A stretch of DNA of 64,000 nt from JBFWNG01 sp050251195. Its GTDB lineage: Bacteria > Bdellovibrionota_B > Oligoflexia > Oligoflexales > Oligoflexaceae. Shown one piece after another: positions 9,601-16,552 of this stretch; position 1 is the stretch's first letter; every line of letters starts with the position of its first letter. The translations under genes and the position numbers were made by a program. The stretch covers positions 1-64,000 of the forward strand of contig JBFWNG010000009.1 of assembly GCA_050251195.1 (NCBI GenBank), written 5' to 3'. The notes under the pieces are model-generated. The model searched no databases. It saw only the letters and a program-made list of their open reading frames with translations, and was not told where the DNA came from.

Positions 9601-10895
9601 CAACGGTAAACAAGTTAGTCCCAACCGCCGTCAGCTCTGGTGGCGTCAAGTTTACCCATTTAACCCTGAGTACCACCGCACAAGGCACCGTTTGCGGACT
9701 AAGCGAGGCACAAAAGATTTATTGCTGGGGCGACGATGTCAACGGGGTGCTGGGAAACGGCGTTGCCAGCACCGCGGACGTCTTGCAACCTGCACTTATC
9801 CTGTTTAATCCGTATTACAAGTCGGTTCAACTGGCGGACGATACAGCACATGCCTTGAATATGGATAACAACTTCTACACCTGGGGCGAAGACTACAATA
9901 ACGCCACTTACGGAAACGGCCACATGCCCTATCCGCAGTTGATACCGACGCTCAATAATCTTAATATAAATTATGTCGTCGAAGGAATGCAGCACGGATG
10001 CGGCATCGCAAAAGGTGATTCATATTGCTGGGGTGAGGATGAGGCAGGTAATCTTGGCCTAGGGTTCCTTTCCTACGCAGCGTATTATCAGCCTATGCCA
10101 ACGGTAACCAATGAAAAGATAAAAACGGCTTACGCTTCTTATCCTCTTACATGCTGGCAAACGTTTGAAAACAAAGTCTATTGCTCCGGTTACATCACTG
10201 GCGCTATGGGAGGAGGCGACGGTTCGTGGAACGAACTTCCTGTCCTCACTCGTAGCGCGAATATTGAGCCCTATAGTAACCAGCTACGCATTGACGACGA
10301 AAATGGCTGCGGACTTAATTCTTCTAATCAAGCCTACTGTTGGGGCGAGAACGGTAACGGGCAGCTTGGTATAGGTACCACAGGTGGGACGGCGTCCCCT
10401 CCGGTTGCTGTGGCTGGTGGACATACCTTTAAGCAGCTTGGAGGAGCTTCTTATACCATGTGCGGTATCACAATGAGTGGAACTCTTTATTGCTGGGGTC
10501 AAAATTTGAATGGGCAGCTAGGGGACGGCACCAACTTAGACAAGGACACGCCCACCCAGGTTTCAGGAGCATTAACCTTCACTAAATTATCGGATGGCAA
10601 GGCCGCGGCATATCATCAATGCGCGATCACCACCGGCCAAGATTTGTATTGTTGGGGCGACAATTCAAATGGACAGCTAGGAGATGGAACTCAGCTAAGT
10701 CGCCTCACCCCAACTCTAGTTCTAGGAGGGCATAAATGGTTGGAGGTGGCAGTCTCTCAGGCCCAAACCTGTGGATTGACGACCGAATATAATGTTCTTT
10801 GTTGGGGCTGGGATTACTACGGTACAATAGGCAACGACGGTGTCATGGACTTTCCCAACGAGTATTTTCTCTATCCAGTTTACGTAGCTCCTTAG
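3693..10895 (+). CDS. Giant surface lipoprotein with PKD-like and RCC1 repeats
   Basis: A 2400-residue exported lipoprotein starting at GTG. The signal peptide ends in lipobox VLGC, so lipidation is at Cys22. The order of parts is as follows. An N-terminal region runs to about residue 150. Thirteen tandem PKD/Ig-like repeats of about 85 residues (core NAGADV...W..VSGPG...YVLRLTATDAAGN) cover about 150-1253. Three looser Ig-like units with DGY and YKVCVRL cores follow to about 1560, then one fibronectin type III-like domain at about 1566-1668. Last come 14 RCC1-like repeats (core CGI...YCWG.N..GQLGDG) at 1671-2400. Fourteen is twice seven, so two seven-bladed propellers are likely. Most propeller repeats have a Cys pair. 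Such proteins are typically cell-surface adhesins or scaffolds; the ligand is unknown. It appears monocistronic. Confidence 0.92.
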   Translation: MIFSRTKTWALITATLLFVLGCDSGMQIDTKNEPSGAKNCTDPSLPACEAAEELTIRVGAEIISDPAFAVSWIDTTAAKLGTKYLLDVSTDQACEQKVASFETEEKEYMFDFLRDGVYYVCLQSFDPLDSAAEKAIAANNGLRIVLDRTPPALTYPKEIEKAKTFEAGVTAEDLTTMLYFWEKVSGPGDVEFSDKNNPNSTISMTANGDYKIVLKVRDGGGNISEALISVTWDQTGPLVNAGPDQIAKNSVEINGTVDSSAVTMMWEMMSGPTGGKAAFSSPTKAKTNVMADTDGNYVVRLTAKDKYDNKSYDEMTYTRDTTPPTVDAGADITSGATVNLVGAATGAASVEWEKVSGPGNLTFGSSTATSTSVTADTTGIYIIKLTAEDLLSNAATDIMVLTWSSSSQPSVNVGNDLAIKSATLVNATSQNADTFVWTQVSGPGSITFTPDNTSEDVTISGSTDGTYVIKLRATNSQNGDFAEDDVTITVDTVVPAVDVGVDLTNNTFASVDATSGGTPDNSQTYQWTKVSGPGTITFGSPNSEDTNITASVDGTYVLRLTVTDISGNVASDDLTYIKDSLAPSVNAGADLSTRMTANINATVTGATTYLWTQESGVGVISFGNSTAEDTSVSADQDGTYVLKLTGTDAAGNAASDFVTLTWDTTPPTVNAGPDVTKNALFTHTATANGYSSVSWSAVSGPGNITFASGSSLSTTVTGDTDGAYVLRLTATDAAGNSSSDDVVLTWDTAAPNVDAGADVTARLTAAIDASISGAAAITWVKQSGPGTITFSAPSSEDTNVSASADGTYVLNVTAVDAAGNATSDNMTFIWDTSAPTINAGADVTTGIQVLLNAITSSATTYQWSMVSGPGSITFGSATSEDTTASADTEGTYVLRMDATDAAGNTASDFVNFTWDVTAPIVNVGSDIATFTEASIDATVTGGNTYQWSKVSGPGNLNFTSPTAIDTDISASADGIYIVRLTATDTAGNSASDDLTLDWDNDAPSVNAGADIVTKIITNINATVTGAVTYQWTQQSGPGTASFGSATAEDTSVTVDTNGVYVLRLTATDSAGNSNFDEVSFNWDTVPPSVDVGADVLARVQSSIDATTSDAVSYGWTKISGSGTVTFGSPSSEDTTVAASADGSYTLQLAVTDAAGNIAVDQMVFTWDTTAPSVNAGADVNTNAQVTLNAATAGGAFYEWTKQSGPGAMTFGTSTAEDTTASADTDGTYILRLTVTDIAGNSGYDEITFIWDTTVSPNPQFTSIDLINGAEDGYINLAERSSSLKVVGNLSASSYDVASFQLVGFTSDCSSQSGYSTTIPAANAASFGSDGDYKVCVRLSKAGHSAIYGESDKIVLDTEPAVFGSLPLDNDTADGYVNNTDITNMLNIVDTIIGVDIASTQYALALSSASCSNVTGWAAIPSSGMLAGFADSTYKVCAKMFDVAGNITYDGSPNFILDKTSPSFSNLVLLNTDVGNSHVANATDLVYSVNGVGFNDASYKVSPTSANCGTVTYDGPDNTIPKASDITALTDGIYKVCVRLTDDAQNPAAYGTSNNFEFDRGSPSLPLNPEIFIWQTNDQDIDISWLKATDSFVVETELTYKIYYSTNSSFDTLAEVEAGTPFGSGDSDIEEVQVTGLSPNTTYYFNLVVQDPAGNKSVYNKLTQKTYPAMTYTFSDVSVGFDHACALTTDSKTYCWGNGAYGALAKNAVLTPGTNADSDHIKHSPVRAAKGYIFTQIATGNIFSCGIANNGNTYCWGRNNTGQLGDNSFVDKPQPVLVAGAHTFTEISAGSAHVCGIDENNVAYCWGSNSHGQLGNNSTIASNVPVAVDGGATTFTKISAGGSFTCGIDENNVAYCWGRNNVGQLGNNDATFTNQDEPTLVSGGLTFNDIAAGWLHACGIATNGSTYCWGSGGQGEIGNNAILDRRVPTLVSGSHNFTSVYAGYYNSCAINSSNSAYCWGANFNGQGGDGTTVNKLVPTAVSSGGVKFTHLTLSTTAQGTVCGLSEAQKIYCWGDDVNGVLGNGVASTADVLQPALILFNPYYKSVQLADDTAHALNMDNNFYTWGEDYNNATYGNGHMPYPQLIPTLNNLNINYVVEGMQHGCGIAKGDSYCWGEDEAGNLGLGFLSYAAYYQPMPTVTNEKIKTAYASYPLTCWQTFENKVYCSGYITGAMGGGDGSWNELPVLTRSANIEPYSNQLRIDDENGCGLNSSNQAYCWGENGNGQLGIGTTGGTASPPVAVAGGHTFKQLGGASYTMCGITMSGTLYCWGQNLNGQLGDGTNLDKDTPTQVSGALTFTKLSDGKAAAYHQCAITTGQDLYCWGDNSNGQLGDGTQLSRLTPTLVLGGHKWLEVAVSQAQTCGLTTEYNVLCWGWDYYGTIGNDGVMDFPNEYFLYPVYVAP
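4140..7451 (+). repeat. Thirteen tandem PKD-like repeat units within the CDS
   Basis: About 255-bp units encode near-identical 85-residue PKD/Ig-like domains. Units 6 to 13 are the most alike (APSVNAGADV start, SGPG middle, TATDAAGN and WDT end). The first three units are more diverged, which suggests expansion from the C-terminal side of the array. Confidence 0.85.
8703..10892 (+). repeat. Fourteen RCC1-like beta-propeller repeats within the CDS
   Basis: Units of about 50 residues have the pattern F.....G..H.CGI....YCWG.N..GQLGDG. Units 8 and 10 are the least canonical: unit 8 lacks its Cys pair, and unit 10 has YCSG in place of YCWG. The count of 14 fits two seven-bladed propellers. Confidence 0.8.
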
Positions 10896-10948
10896 GAGCT
10901 TTTGAGTGAAGGTCAGGGACGCTCCCCGACAGGATCAAAATGTCAGGC

Positions 10949-11071
10949 CTAAACCCAAAAGCTTTGAGAATTACTCACATCAGACTTGCCACGCTGTTTA
11001 CAAGCTACAAATCCGACTCCCAGTGTTACCAGAAGCAAGGTTATCAATACTGCTAAACTTGATTGTTTCAT
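10949..11071 (-). CDS. Small 40-residue lipoprotein
   Basis: A short reading frame in the gap between two plus-strand genes. The ATG at 11071 is preceded by GGAG with a 7-base spacer. The product starts MKQSSLAVLITLLLVTLG and has a lipobox-like FVAC at residues 21-24, leaving a mature peptide of only 17 residues (CKQRGKSDVSNSQSFWV). This is the size and form of small entericidin-like or lysis-type lipoproteins, but I see no family match. The opposite-strand frame over the same bases lacks any signal, so I prefer this one. Ribosome binding site, hydrophobic core and lipobox together make a real gene likely. Confidence 0.55.
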   Translation of the reverse strand: MKQSSLAVLITLLLVTLGVGFVACKQRGKSDVSNSQSFWV

Positions 11072-11298
11072 TCTTTGTCTCCAAAAGTTAATTTTAGATC
11101 AAGTGTAATTGCTGATACATGCCATGTCAACACGCCCTACCGCATGGAAGTACTCTAATTAGTTCGCTTTTTCGCCGGCTTTTTTTTCAATAATAATTGC
11201 CAAATATGCCCCACAGGCGGGATACTTATATAGCAGTTTTGACATTCGGAAAATTGCTAGACCTATAAAAGCCCTAGATTGATATCAAGGAAAGAACT

Positions 11299-12777
11299 AT
11301 GCGTTTACTCATCCTTCCTGTCATGTTTTCGATACCTCTGCTGATTCAATGCAAATCTGTGGGCAAAAGCTCCAGCGTCAAAGCGGCAGTCAATTGTTCC
11401 ATAGAAGGATCCCCGACGCCAGATTCGCTAGTTGCCGCTACCCAAACGAGTTGTAATACCGATTTTGAGGCGATGATGACAGGGGCAGGTTGCACTTTTA
11501 AGGGAAGGGCTTTAGTGAGTGAGACCGCGCATTATTTTGCCTCCGATGCTCGAACAATAGATTTATTCATCTGCGGGGAGGAGGATGTTTGGTTCTCTCA
11601 CCCAGATGAGTTCATCACCACCATTAAGGAAGGTGATGACACGATCCATCAATTCTACAAAGGTGACGGCGGGAATTTCAAATTTTTGGGCAATTCCTTT
11701 GATGACCATCAATGCAAAAAATGCCATACGCATGGTGAACTCAATATGAAAGAATTGCTAGCGCCATGGGCCAACTGGGATTCCGAGCGGATCAGTCAGG
11801 GTGGCATGCGACTAAAAAACCGAGACGATTTGTTGAAAGGAAAACCCAGACTTGACGCGACCGGAATTGAAGGCAAGGTTAAGGTGTCTCAGAGAAACAT
11901 TGCCTCCGCAAAGATCAAGAGAATGATGGCAGGGCAACCTCCATTTGAAAACGTATCCGTCAAAGACGCGCTCACACCGCTGTTCTGCGAAACAACGGTA
12001 GAACTTATTAGCGCCGACCCCAAAGGCCAAGGGGCTCTTGAAGGGAGCGACGAATCAATCCCGCACGGATTTGTTATCAACTCTGAGTTAGAGCCTTTCA
12101 GCTATAAACTGAATATGAAGAAATGGAAAAAGACCTTTGAAAATCGAGGCATCGGCGTCAAACCGGCCGAGCGCTCTGACGACCCAGACGCTTTAAAAAT
12201 TGGCCTATTCCCCTTTATCACTCCAAAGCGTCCGGCAATGGATACGTCCTATGCGCAAGAACTGTGGACGCAGAAGGTCATTGACTCTGCGCTGTTCTTT
12301 TCTGCATTACTAGTCGACTTTCGCAATCCGATATTCTCAAAAATGCGCTGCGGTATTGTGGGTGAACTTCCGACGACGCCCATTAAAAATTTTGCAACGG
12401 CTGCTGCTCTTCGCGAGGAGCTGCAAAGCAGATTTTCCTCTTCGTCTCTCCCAGGAGCAAGACTATTGGGTACGTATCTCCAGGAAAGTGCTTCGGCTAA
12501 CTTAGCCAACGCAGAAGGAGTTGCAAGTTTCGTAAACCCTAAGATTCAACCCTATTTAGAAAAATGCAAGACCAACAAGAAGAGCTTTATAAATAACCTG
12601 GACGACCTCTACCTTACATTGCGAGCACGCACGGCCCGCGCCGCCGAGCTTCCTATTATGGAGGATTCTGCCTTCGCCATGTTTCCCGAAGGTGAGAAGC
12701 TCAAATCTCCAGAACTGAAAGAAGAGGGACAAAAATTCCAAATCAATGAACAATGTGAACTGGAAAAAGGGAGCTGA
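11299..12777 (+). CDS. Lipoprotein with a single CXXCH haem-c motif
   Basis: A 492-residue exported lipoprotein. The ATG at 11299 follows AGGAAAG. The signal peptide ends at lipobox LIQC (Cys18). A CKKCH motif at residues 139-143 is the usual covalent haem c attachment site. Downstream it has MKELLAPWANW, seen in some periplasmic single-haem proteins of this bacterial group. Additional Cys residues (near 33, 52, 65 and 92) may form disulfides. The rest is helical and does not match a family I know. A role in periplasmic electron transfer or as a c-type cytochrome-like sensor is inferred from the haem motif alone. The fifth ligand would be the His of CXXCH; the sixth is not obvious. Confidence 0.8.
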   Translation: MRLLILPVMFSIPLLIQCKSVGKSSSVKAAVNCSIEGSPTPDSLVAATQTSCNTDFEAMMTGAGCTFKGRALVSETAHYFASDARTIDLFICGEEDVWFSHPDEFITTIKEGDDTIHQFYKGDGGNFKFLGNSFDDHQCKKCHTHGELNMKELLAPWANWDSERISQGGMRLKNRDDLLKGKPRLDATGIEGKVKVSQRNIASAKIKRMMAGQPPFENVSVKDALTPLFCETTVELISADPKGQGALEGSDESIPHGFVINSELEPFSYKLNMKKWKKTFENRGIGVKPAERSDDPDALKIGLFPFITPKRPAMDTSYAQELWTQKVIDSALFFSALLVDFRNPIFSKMRCGIVGELPTTPIKNFATAAALREELQSRFSSSSLPGARLLGTYLQESASANLANAEGVASFVNPKIQPYLEKCKTNKKSFINNLDDLYLTLRARTARAAELPIMEDSAFAMFPEGEKLKSPELKEEGQKFQINEQCELEKGS

Positions 12778-12830
12778 AAGAATGCACTTTCACGACGAGC
12801 AGTTTCGCATGTCAAAGTAGTTGCCTGAAG

Positions 12831-13091
12831 GGTGGCGGGACATCCTCCTACCGCGCGTTTCGTACGACTAACTTTCGCTATGCCGCCACTTCCAAAGGAC
12901 AAAATGGGATCGTCGCAGCATTCGCAGAGTTTGAGTCATCCCTGATCAGGGAGCGGGTTAAAGCAGGTATCGAAAATGCAAAAGCGAAAGGAAAGACGTT
13001 GGGCGACCCCGGCCGAAATCAGAAAAAACTGTCTTGCTGTGCGATAAAATTCTTTTTGAAATGGTTGCTCGACGGGCAAATGAAAGTTTAA
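12831..13091 (+). pseudogene. Serine recombinase (resolvase/invertase) fragment
   Basis: The frame with codons starting at 12882 reads GIVAAFAEFESSLIRERVKAG, then IENAKAKGKTLGDPGRN. This is the conserved E-helix region and linker of the resolvase/invertase catalytic domain (compare AEFER.LI.ERTKAGL.AARARG..GRP). The N-terminal catalytic Ser part and a full C-terminal HTH are missing; the frame ends in TAA at 13089-13091. No start codon with a ribosome binding site precedes it. It is a dead remnant of a mobile element, and its last 67 bases recur at 14958-15026. Confidence 0.75.
13011..13077 (+). repeat. Left copy of recombinase-derived direct repeat
   Basis: This segment, starting GGCCGAAATCAGAAAAAAC, recurs with a few changes and indels at 14958-15026. 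It is the 3' end of the recombinase remnant. The two copies flank the ADP-ribosyltransferase region in direct orientation. Confidence 0.8.
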
Positions 13092-13183
13092 AAAAATATC
13101 CGTAATTACAGTATATTGCAGAAGGATGTGATCGCTTAGCGTAGAATAGCAGCAGCAGTCTGCTTACTTTTTCTATAAGAGAT

Positions 13184-13232
13184 CGTTCTGCTATCGAACG
13201 TTTTTGTGCTACAATCGTTCTGCGGGAGAACG
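13184..13232. promoter_or_regulatory. Two CGTTC-N7-GAACG inverted repeats
   Basis: CGTTC-TGCTATC-GAACG at 13184-13200 and CGTTC-TGCGGGA-GAACG at 13216-13232 are 17-bp near-identical dyads spaced 32 bp centre to centre, three helical turns. The second dyad can extend to ATCGTTCT...AGAACGAT. This is typical geometry for a cooperative dimeric repressor, for example a phage- or SOS-type regulator. The regulator and target gene are unknown. Confidence 0.45.
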
Positions 13233-13555
13233 ATTACTCTGGATGCCCTTCTGCTGACCAACTGCAGCACAACTTCCATTATGTAAGAAATACTATTCAG
13301 ATTGTTGTGGCCAATCCATGCTGCGGCAGCCCCAAAAGCCAATTTTCGGAGTTTAGCCTCTTCGCCATTGACAGCACGAGGTCAATCCTAAAGATTCGCC
13401 ATGCGGGTTCAAAGGATTGGCACCGCAATCCCGACTACAACCCTGCGGTGGATCCGGACTTTTTGACCAAGATAAACTCGTAAACAGGTAGGCAGCGAAC
13501 AAAAAGAGGTGAACCCCTTTTCTATTCGTAGGCAACACAAGATACGGAGGCATTT

Positions 13556-13678
13556 ATGGGCAGGTTTGAAAAGGGTGTTAATTTGTTCTTGGCTGTTCTG
13601 GCTATGACAGGGTGCAAGACGACGGGATCGGGCATGTCGAGACAAATCAATTCCCGCGACTCAAGGAGACTTTTTTGA
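13556..13678 (+). pseudogene. Truncated or frameshifted lipoprotein gene start
   Basis: The ATG at 13556 has a strong ribosome binding site (ATACGGAGG, 5-base spacer) and encodes MGRFEKGVNLFLAVLAMTGC, a textbook lipoprotein signal with lipobox MTGC. The frame stops after 40 residues (TGA 13676-13678). A neighbouring frame stays open past this point (LKETFLSTEVCAKTVIF and on) to about 13776. A one-base frameshift therefore probably broke a longer lipoprotein gene. It could also be a genuine small lipoprotein. The ADP-ribosyltransferase lipoprotein follows directly. Confidence 0.5.
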
Positions 13679-13799
13679 GCACTGAAGTCTGCGCCAAAAC
13701 GGTGATCTTTATGGCAGCAAAGATGGCGATGAATGCTAGAACCCGGCGATGGTCAAACACGGTATATCTTGCTTAAGGAATGAATTCCGGTCAAGGAGA

Positions 13800-14894
13800 A
13801 TGGAACTCGCCTCTCAGCAAAGAAGGGATCAAGTGCGGAACAATCTCATCATTGGCTCCTTATTATGCCCGATTATTTTTGGTATCTCTTGCAAAGAAAG
13901 ATCGGCCCATGTCTCCTCAACACAAGATGTTGCCCTTCATGACTTGTCCGATCTGCGTTCCGATCCTGATCTGATAAAGGGAAAGATATCGGACGTCAAA
14001 TGCTTTGAGCCTGCTTTTGGCATCGAAAAAAGCAGTTGCCTTCTTGATATAGCAATAGACGACGGCGAGACATTGAGGCTAGTGAGCGATGATGTTTATG
14101 CACTGAATGATCAGAAGCGATCTCTTCTCAAGGATAGAAGGTTGGAATTTTTCAACGATCTTCTAATTTCAATCGAAGACGAAAAAACAATTGAGAAGCT
14201 TAGTGGCAAATTTGGGCCCGGGAATTTTTTCCAATTCTTTGGTGACCGCCCGTGGCTCTGTTTTAACAAGTTAATCGTTGAAGGTTGCGGTTTCAGCCTA
14301 CCGCTGGACTTTGTGGCTGACACCGAGGTGCAGTTGAAGTCACAAGATGAGATTATTTCGCAGGGCGGTGAGGCTCAAATGGAAAGCGCTAAAACACTAG
14401 TACAAACTTACCCCAAAATTACCGTCGAAGAGATGACTGCTATTGTAGCCTATGTTTCCACACTTTTTGGTGATGTGAATATGGTACTTAGAAACCAAAT
14501 GCCTATCGGTAACTACCAACCCGTAATTGACACAATCGTCTCGGGTCTGAGAAAGCTGCCACGCTCCAAGGGGAAAGTTTATCGGGGTATGGGGTACAAC
14601 GAACAAAATGCCCAAGCTTATGCGGAAGCGTTTAGCAACGGGGAACCTATTCAAGAGCTCGCGTTCACTAGTACGTCCAACGACAAAAACAGCAGTTTTA
14701 ATTCGGTTTACAATTTAGAAATAGAATCTCGCACAGGGGCTGATTTATCTTCTTCTATCAATGCCGTGGAGAAAGAGGTTTTGTTTGCTCCGGGCACCTG
14801 GTTTCGGGTGATCAACATTCGGGACTCTTTGCGAGGTCCATCTCAGCCCGATCCGAAGACTATGGAAATGGTGGAACTCGTAATTCTTCGTTGA
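13800..14894 (+). CDS. Lipidated R-S-E class ADP-ribosyltransferase (toxin-like)
   Basis: The C-terminal domain has the full R-S-E signature of the exoenzyme/VIP2-type mono-ADP-ribosyltransferases (ADPrib_exo_Tox). In numbering from the upstream in-frame ATG at 13749, these are Arg279 in VYRGM, the STS motif at 308-310 in FTSTS, and the E-x-E pair Glu341/Glu343 in EKEVLF. ExE rather than QxE suggests an arginine acceptor. The N-terminal half (about residues 50-220) is unrecognised. A lipoprotein signal ends at ISC (Cys48). Possible starts are ATG 13800 (AAGGAG very close) or GTG 13833 (AGAAGGG, 5-base spacer), which gives the most compact signal peptide. A lipid-anchored ADP-ribosyltransferase suggests a secreted or surface effector, perhaps against prey, host or rivals. 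It is bracketed by recombinase-derived repeats, so transfer is likely. Confidence 0.85.
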   Translation: MELASQQRRDQVRNNLIIGSLLCPIIFGISCKERSAHVSSTQDVALHDLSDLRSDPDLIKGKISDVKCFEPAFGIEKSSCLLDIAIDDGETLRLVSDDVYALNDQKRSLLKDRRLEFFNDLLISIEDEKTIEKLSGKFGPGNFFQFFGDRPWLCFNKLIVEGCGFSLPLDFVADTEVQLKSQDEIISQGGEAQMESAKTLVQTYPKITVEEMTAIVAYVSTLFGDVNMVLRNQMPIGNYQPVIDTIVSGLRKLPRSKGKVYRGMGYNEQNAQAYAEAFSNGEPIQELAFTSTSNDKNSSFNSVYNLEIESRTGADLSSSINAVEKEVLFAPGTWFRVINIRDSLRGPSQPDPKTMEMVELVILR

Positions 14895-15196
14895 CATCGG
14901 CTGCGTCGTTGCAATGTTTCCTTAACAAAGCGTCCAGCCTTAGCCGATGCTGACACTGGCCGAAATCAGAAAAAACCCGTCTTGTTGTGTGATAAAATTC
15001 TTTTTGAAATGGTTGCCTGACGGCAGGAAAACGCACGCTGATCGGTTTCCCCGATGGTCTGTGGTATGCGGGGAAGGATTAAGGAAGGCAAAGTAAATTT
15101 TGTAAAACCTAATGGGAAAGATTTTCGTTTCAAGCGATGATATTTTGAAGATGATAGCGTAGACTCTGGCATTTGCAGACGCCTTGCAGCTCAGGA
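14895..15196. other. Gene-free stretch between toxin-like gene and transposase
   Basis: Apart from the recombinase-derived repeat, I see only a 24-codon frame at about 15067-15141, too short to call. No insertion-sequence terminal repeat could be identified by eye. Confidence 0.45.
14958..15026 (+). repeat. Right copy of recombinase-derived direct repeat
   Basis: Near-identical to 13011-13077 (shared blocks GGCCGAAATCAGAAAAAAC and ATAAAATTCTTTTTGAAATG) but with small indels that break the frame. It follows the ADP-ribosyltransferase gene. Confidence 0.8.
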
Positions 15197-16444
15197 TCAG
15201 CTACAACTTTGACATCGAACAAGCGTATTGCAAAAAATCCTCTCCTGCATAACGTCTTTCATCGCTACGCCTTTGAAACTCTTCTCGGTCGCTAATTGAG
15301 GGTCCTTAAAGACTTCCTGTGGGGTCGCGCTATGAAATGCATTATGAGGCATAATTTCATTGTGCTGACGGATATAAAACCCAACCTTGGACTTCAAACT
15401 TTTGAATGTCTTGCACTTTTGTCCATACAGGTAATTATTTTTCAAGGAACGAAAAAAACTTTCTACCAACGAATTCGAACTACAAATATCGTGCCTTGCC
15501 AAACTTAGCCTACTTTTTAGCGTGACCAGCGTGTCCCTTATAAGCCGATTGTCATTTTCAGGTCCCCCGTCAGTGACGAGGTGGACATTTTTGTAGTGAA
15601 CCAACTTTGACTTTTTAAGAAGTTCAGCGCTTTCGAGTGCATTAGCTGCGCTCGCAATTTTCCATCCCACGACGAACCTGGAATAATTGTCTATGATTAC
15701 CTGTAAGTAGTAGGTTTTACCGACCGTGGTTTTTAGATGTGTGATGTCCATATGCCAGACCTCGTTCGGTTCTTTAGCTCGCAGACCAATTAACTTTTCA
15801 TGCTTTAATCTCTCTGGTTTCGGCCTGACCCAATTGTTTTTTTTCGAGTATTTGTACCAGGTCTCTACATTACAGGAGAGCAGATTGTTTTTCCGACAAT
15901 ATAGGGCAAGGCTTCTGATCGGCATATGTCGGTACTTTTTTGCCATCAGGTAGGTTTTCATTTTGGAAATCTCAAGTCTCGTGAGCTGACAAGGGTGTAT
16001 GCGTGGGCAAGAGGAAAACCTTTGGGCGTTACATTTCTTTCTCTCCTTTATCAATGTCGAATATTCACCTTTTGTTTTTCCTAGTAAATCACAAACATCC
16101 ATCCAATTCACCTTGTCGACATGTCTCCTCAATATATTGCCTGTCTCAATTTTTAAATCCTGCCTTCGCATATTAGTGTTGCCGACGAAAAACCTGAGTA
16201 ACTCCTTTGCCAAATCTACTTTGTCCGCCAATTTTGTGCACAAATGCTGTAGCTGACGGACCTCATTTGCGAGTTCATAGTTTTTCTTTACTTGGAGGTT
16301 GTCTTTGATTTTTTGGGCAGATTTTCTCCAATTATGAATCGTAGACCTTGGAATGTTAAGTCCCTTTCTTAGAGCTTCGCCTCTTCCTTCCAAAACCAAT
16401 AATTTGAGGGAGGAGTCATAGGATTTATACTTGCCTTTATGCAT
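15197..16444 (-). mobile_element. DDE transposase with integrase core (IS3/IS481-like)
   Basis: A single 415-residue frame with a good ribosome binding site (GGAG, then ATAATA before ATG). The N-terminus has an HTH (GLNIPRSTIHNWRKS, residues 29-43) followed by a coiled-coil-prone segment. The rve integrase core shows Asp233 (WHMDITHL), Asp292 (VTDGGPEND) and Glu328 (SNSLVESFFRSLKNN), with 35 residues between the last two, the DD35E spacing of the IS3/IS481 group. HTH and catalytic parts are in one frame rather than two overlapping ones as in most IS3 elements. No stop or frameshift is present, so it may be active. Terminal inverted repeats and target duplications could not be resolved by eye. 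Confidence 0.88.
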
Positions 16445-16534
16445 TATTATCTCCTGTTTTTGCTTTGTTTACGGTTACTTGATGATGAAATGTCTTGATG
16501 GCATCGGAGTCAACTGTAATACTACGGATGTAGC

Positions 16535-16552
16535 CGTCCCAATATTGGGACG
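16535..16552. repeat. Perfect 18-bp palindrome
   Basis: CGTCCCAATATTGGGACG is fully self-complementary and lies 6 bases before the T-arm of the tRNA-like remnant. It could be the long variable arm of a serine-type tRNA or a separate protein-binding site. Confidence 0.7.

Larger units (their letters stand above)
12778..13555. other. Decayed mobile-element DNA without an intact gene
   Basis: Besides the recombinase remnant, this stretch holds a pair of 17-bp inverted repeats at 13184-13232 and a 112-codon stop-free plus-strand frame (13145-13483) without an ATG or a recognisable family. I see no intact gene. Confidence 0.5.

Noticed and set aside
10906..11091. Plus-strand 61-codon frame between two lipoprotein genes
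   Set aside because: No ribosome binding site or protein-like composition; the minus strand of the same bases encodes a convincing small lipoprotein.
13145..13483. A 112-codon stop-free plus-strand frame ending KIRHAGSKDWHRNPDYNPAV and so on
   Set aside because: No ATG or ribosome binding site, no recognisable family, and it lies in decayed mobile DNA. An open frame of this length can arise by chance.
15150..16500. Terminal inverted repeats and target duplication of the transposase element
   Set aside because: No matching pair of ends could be identified by eye on either side of the gene.
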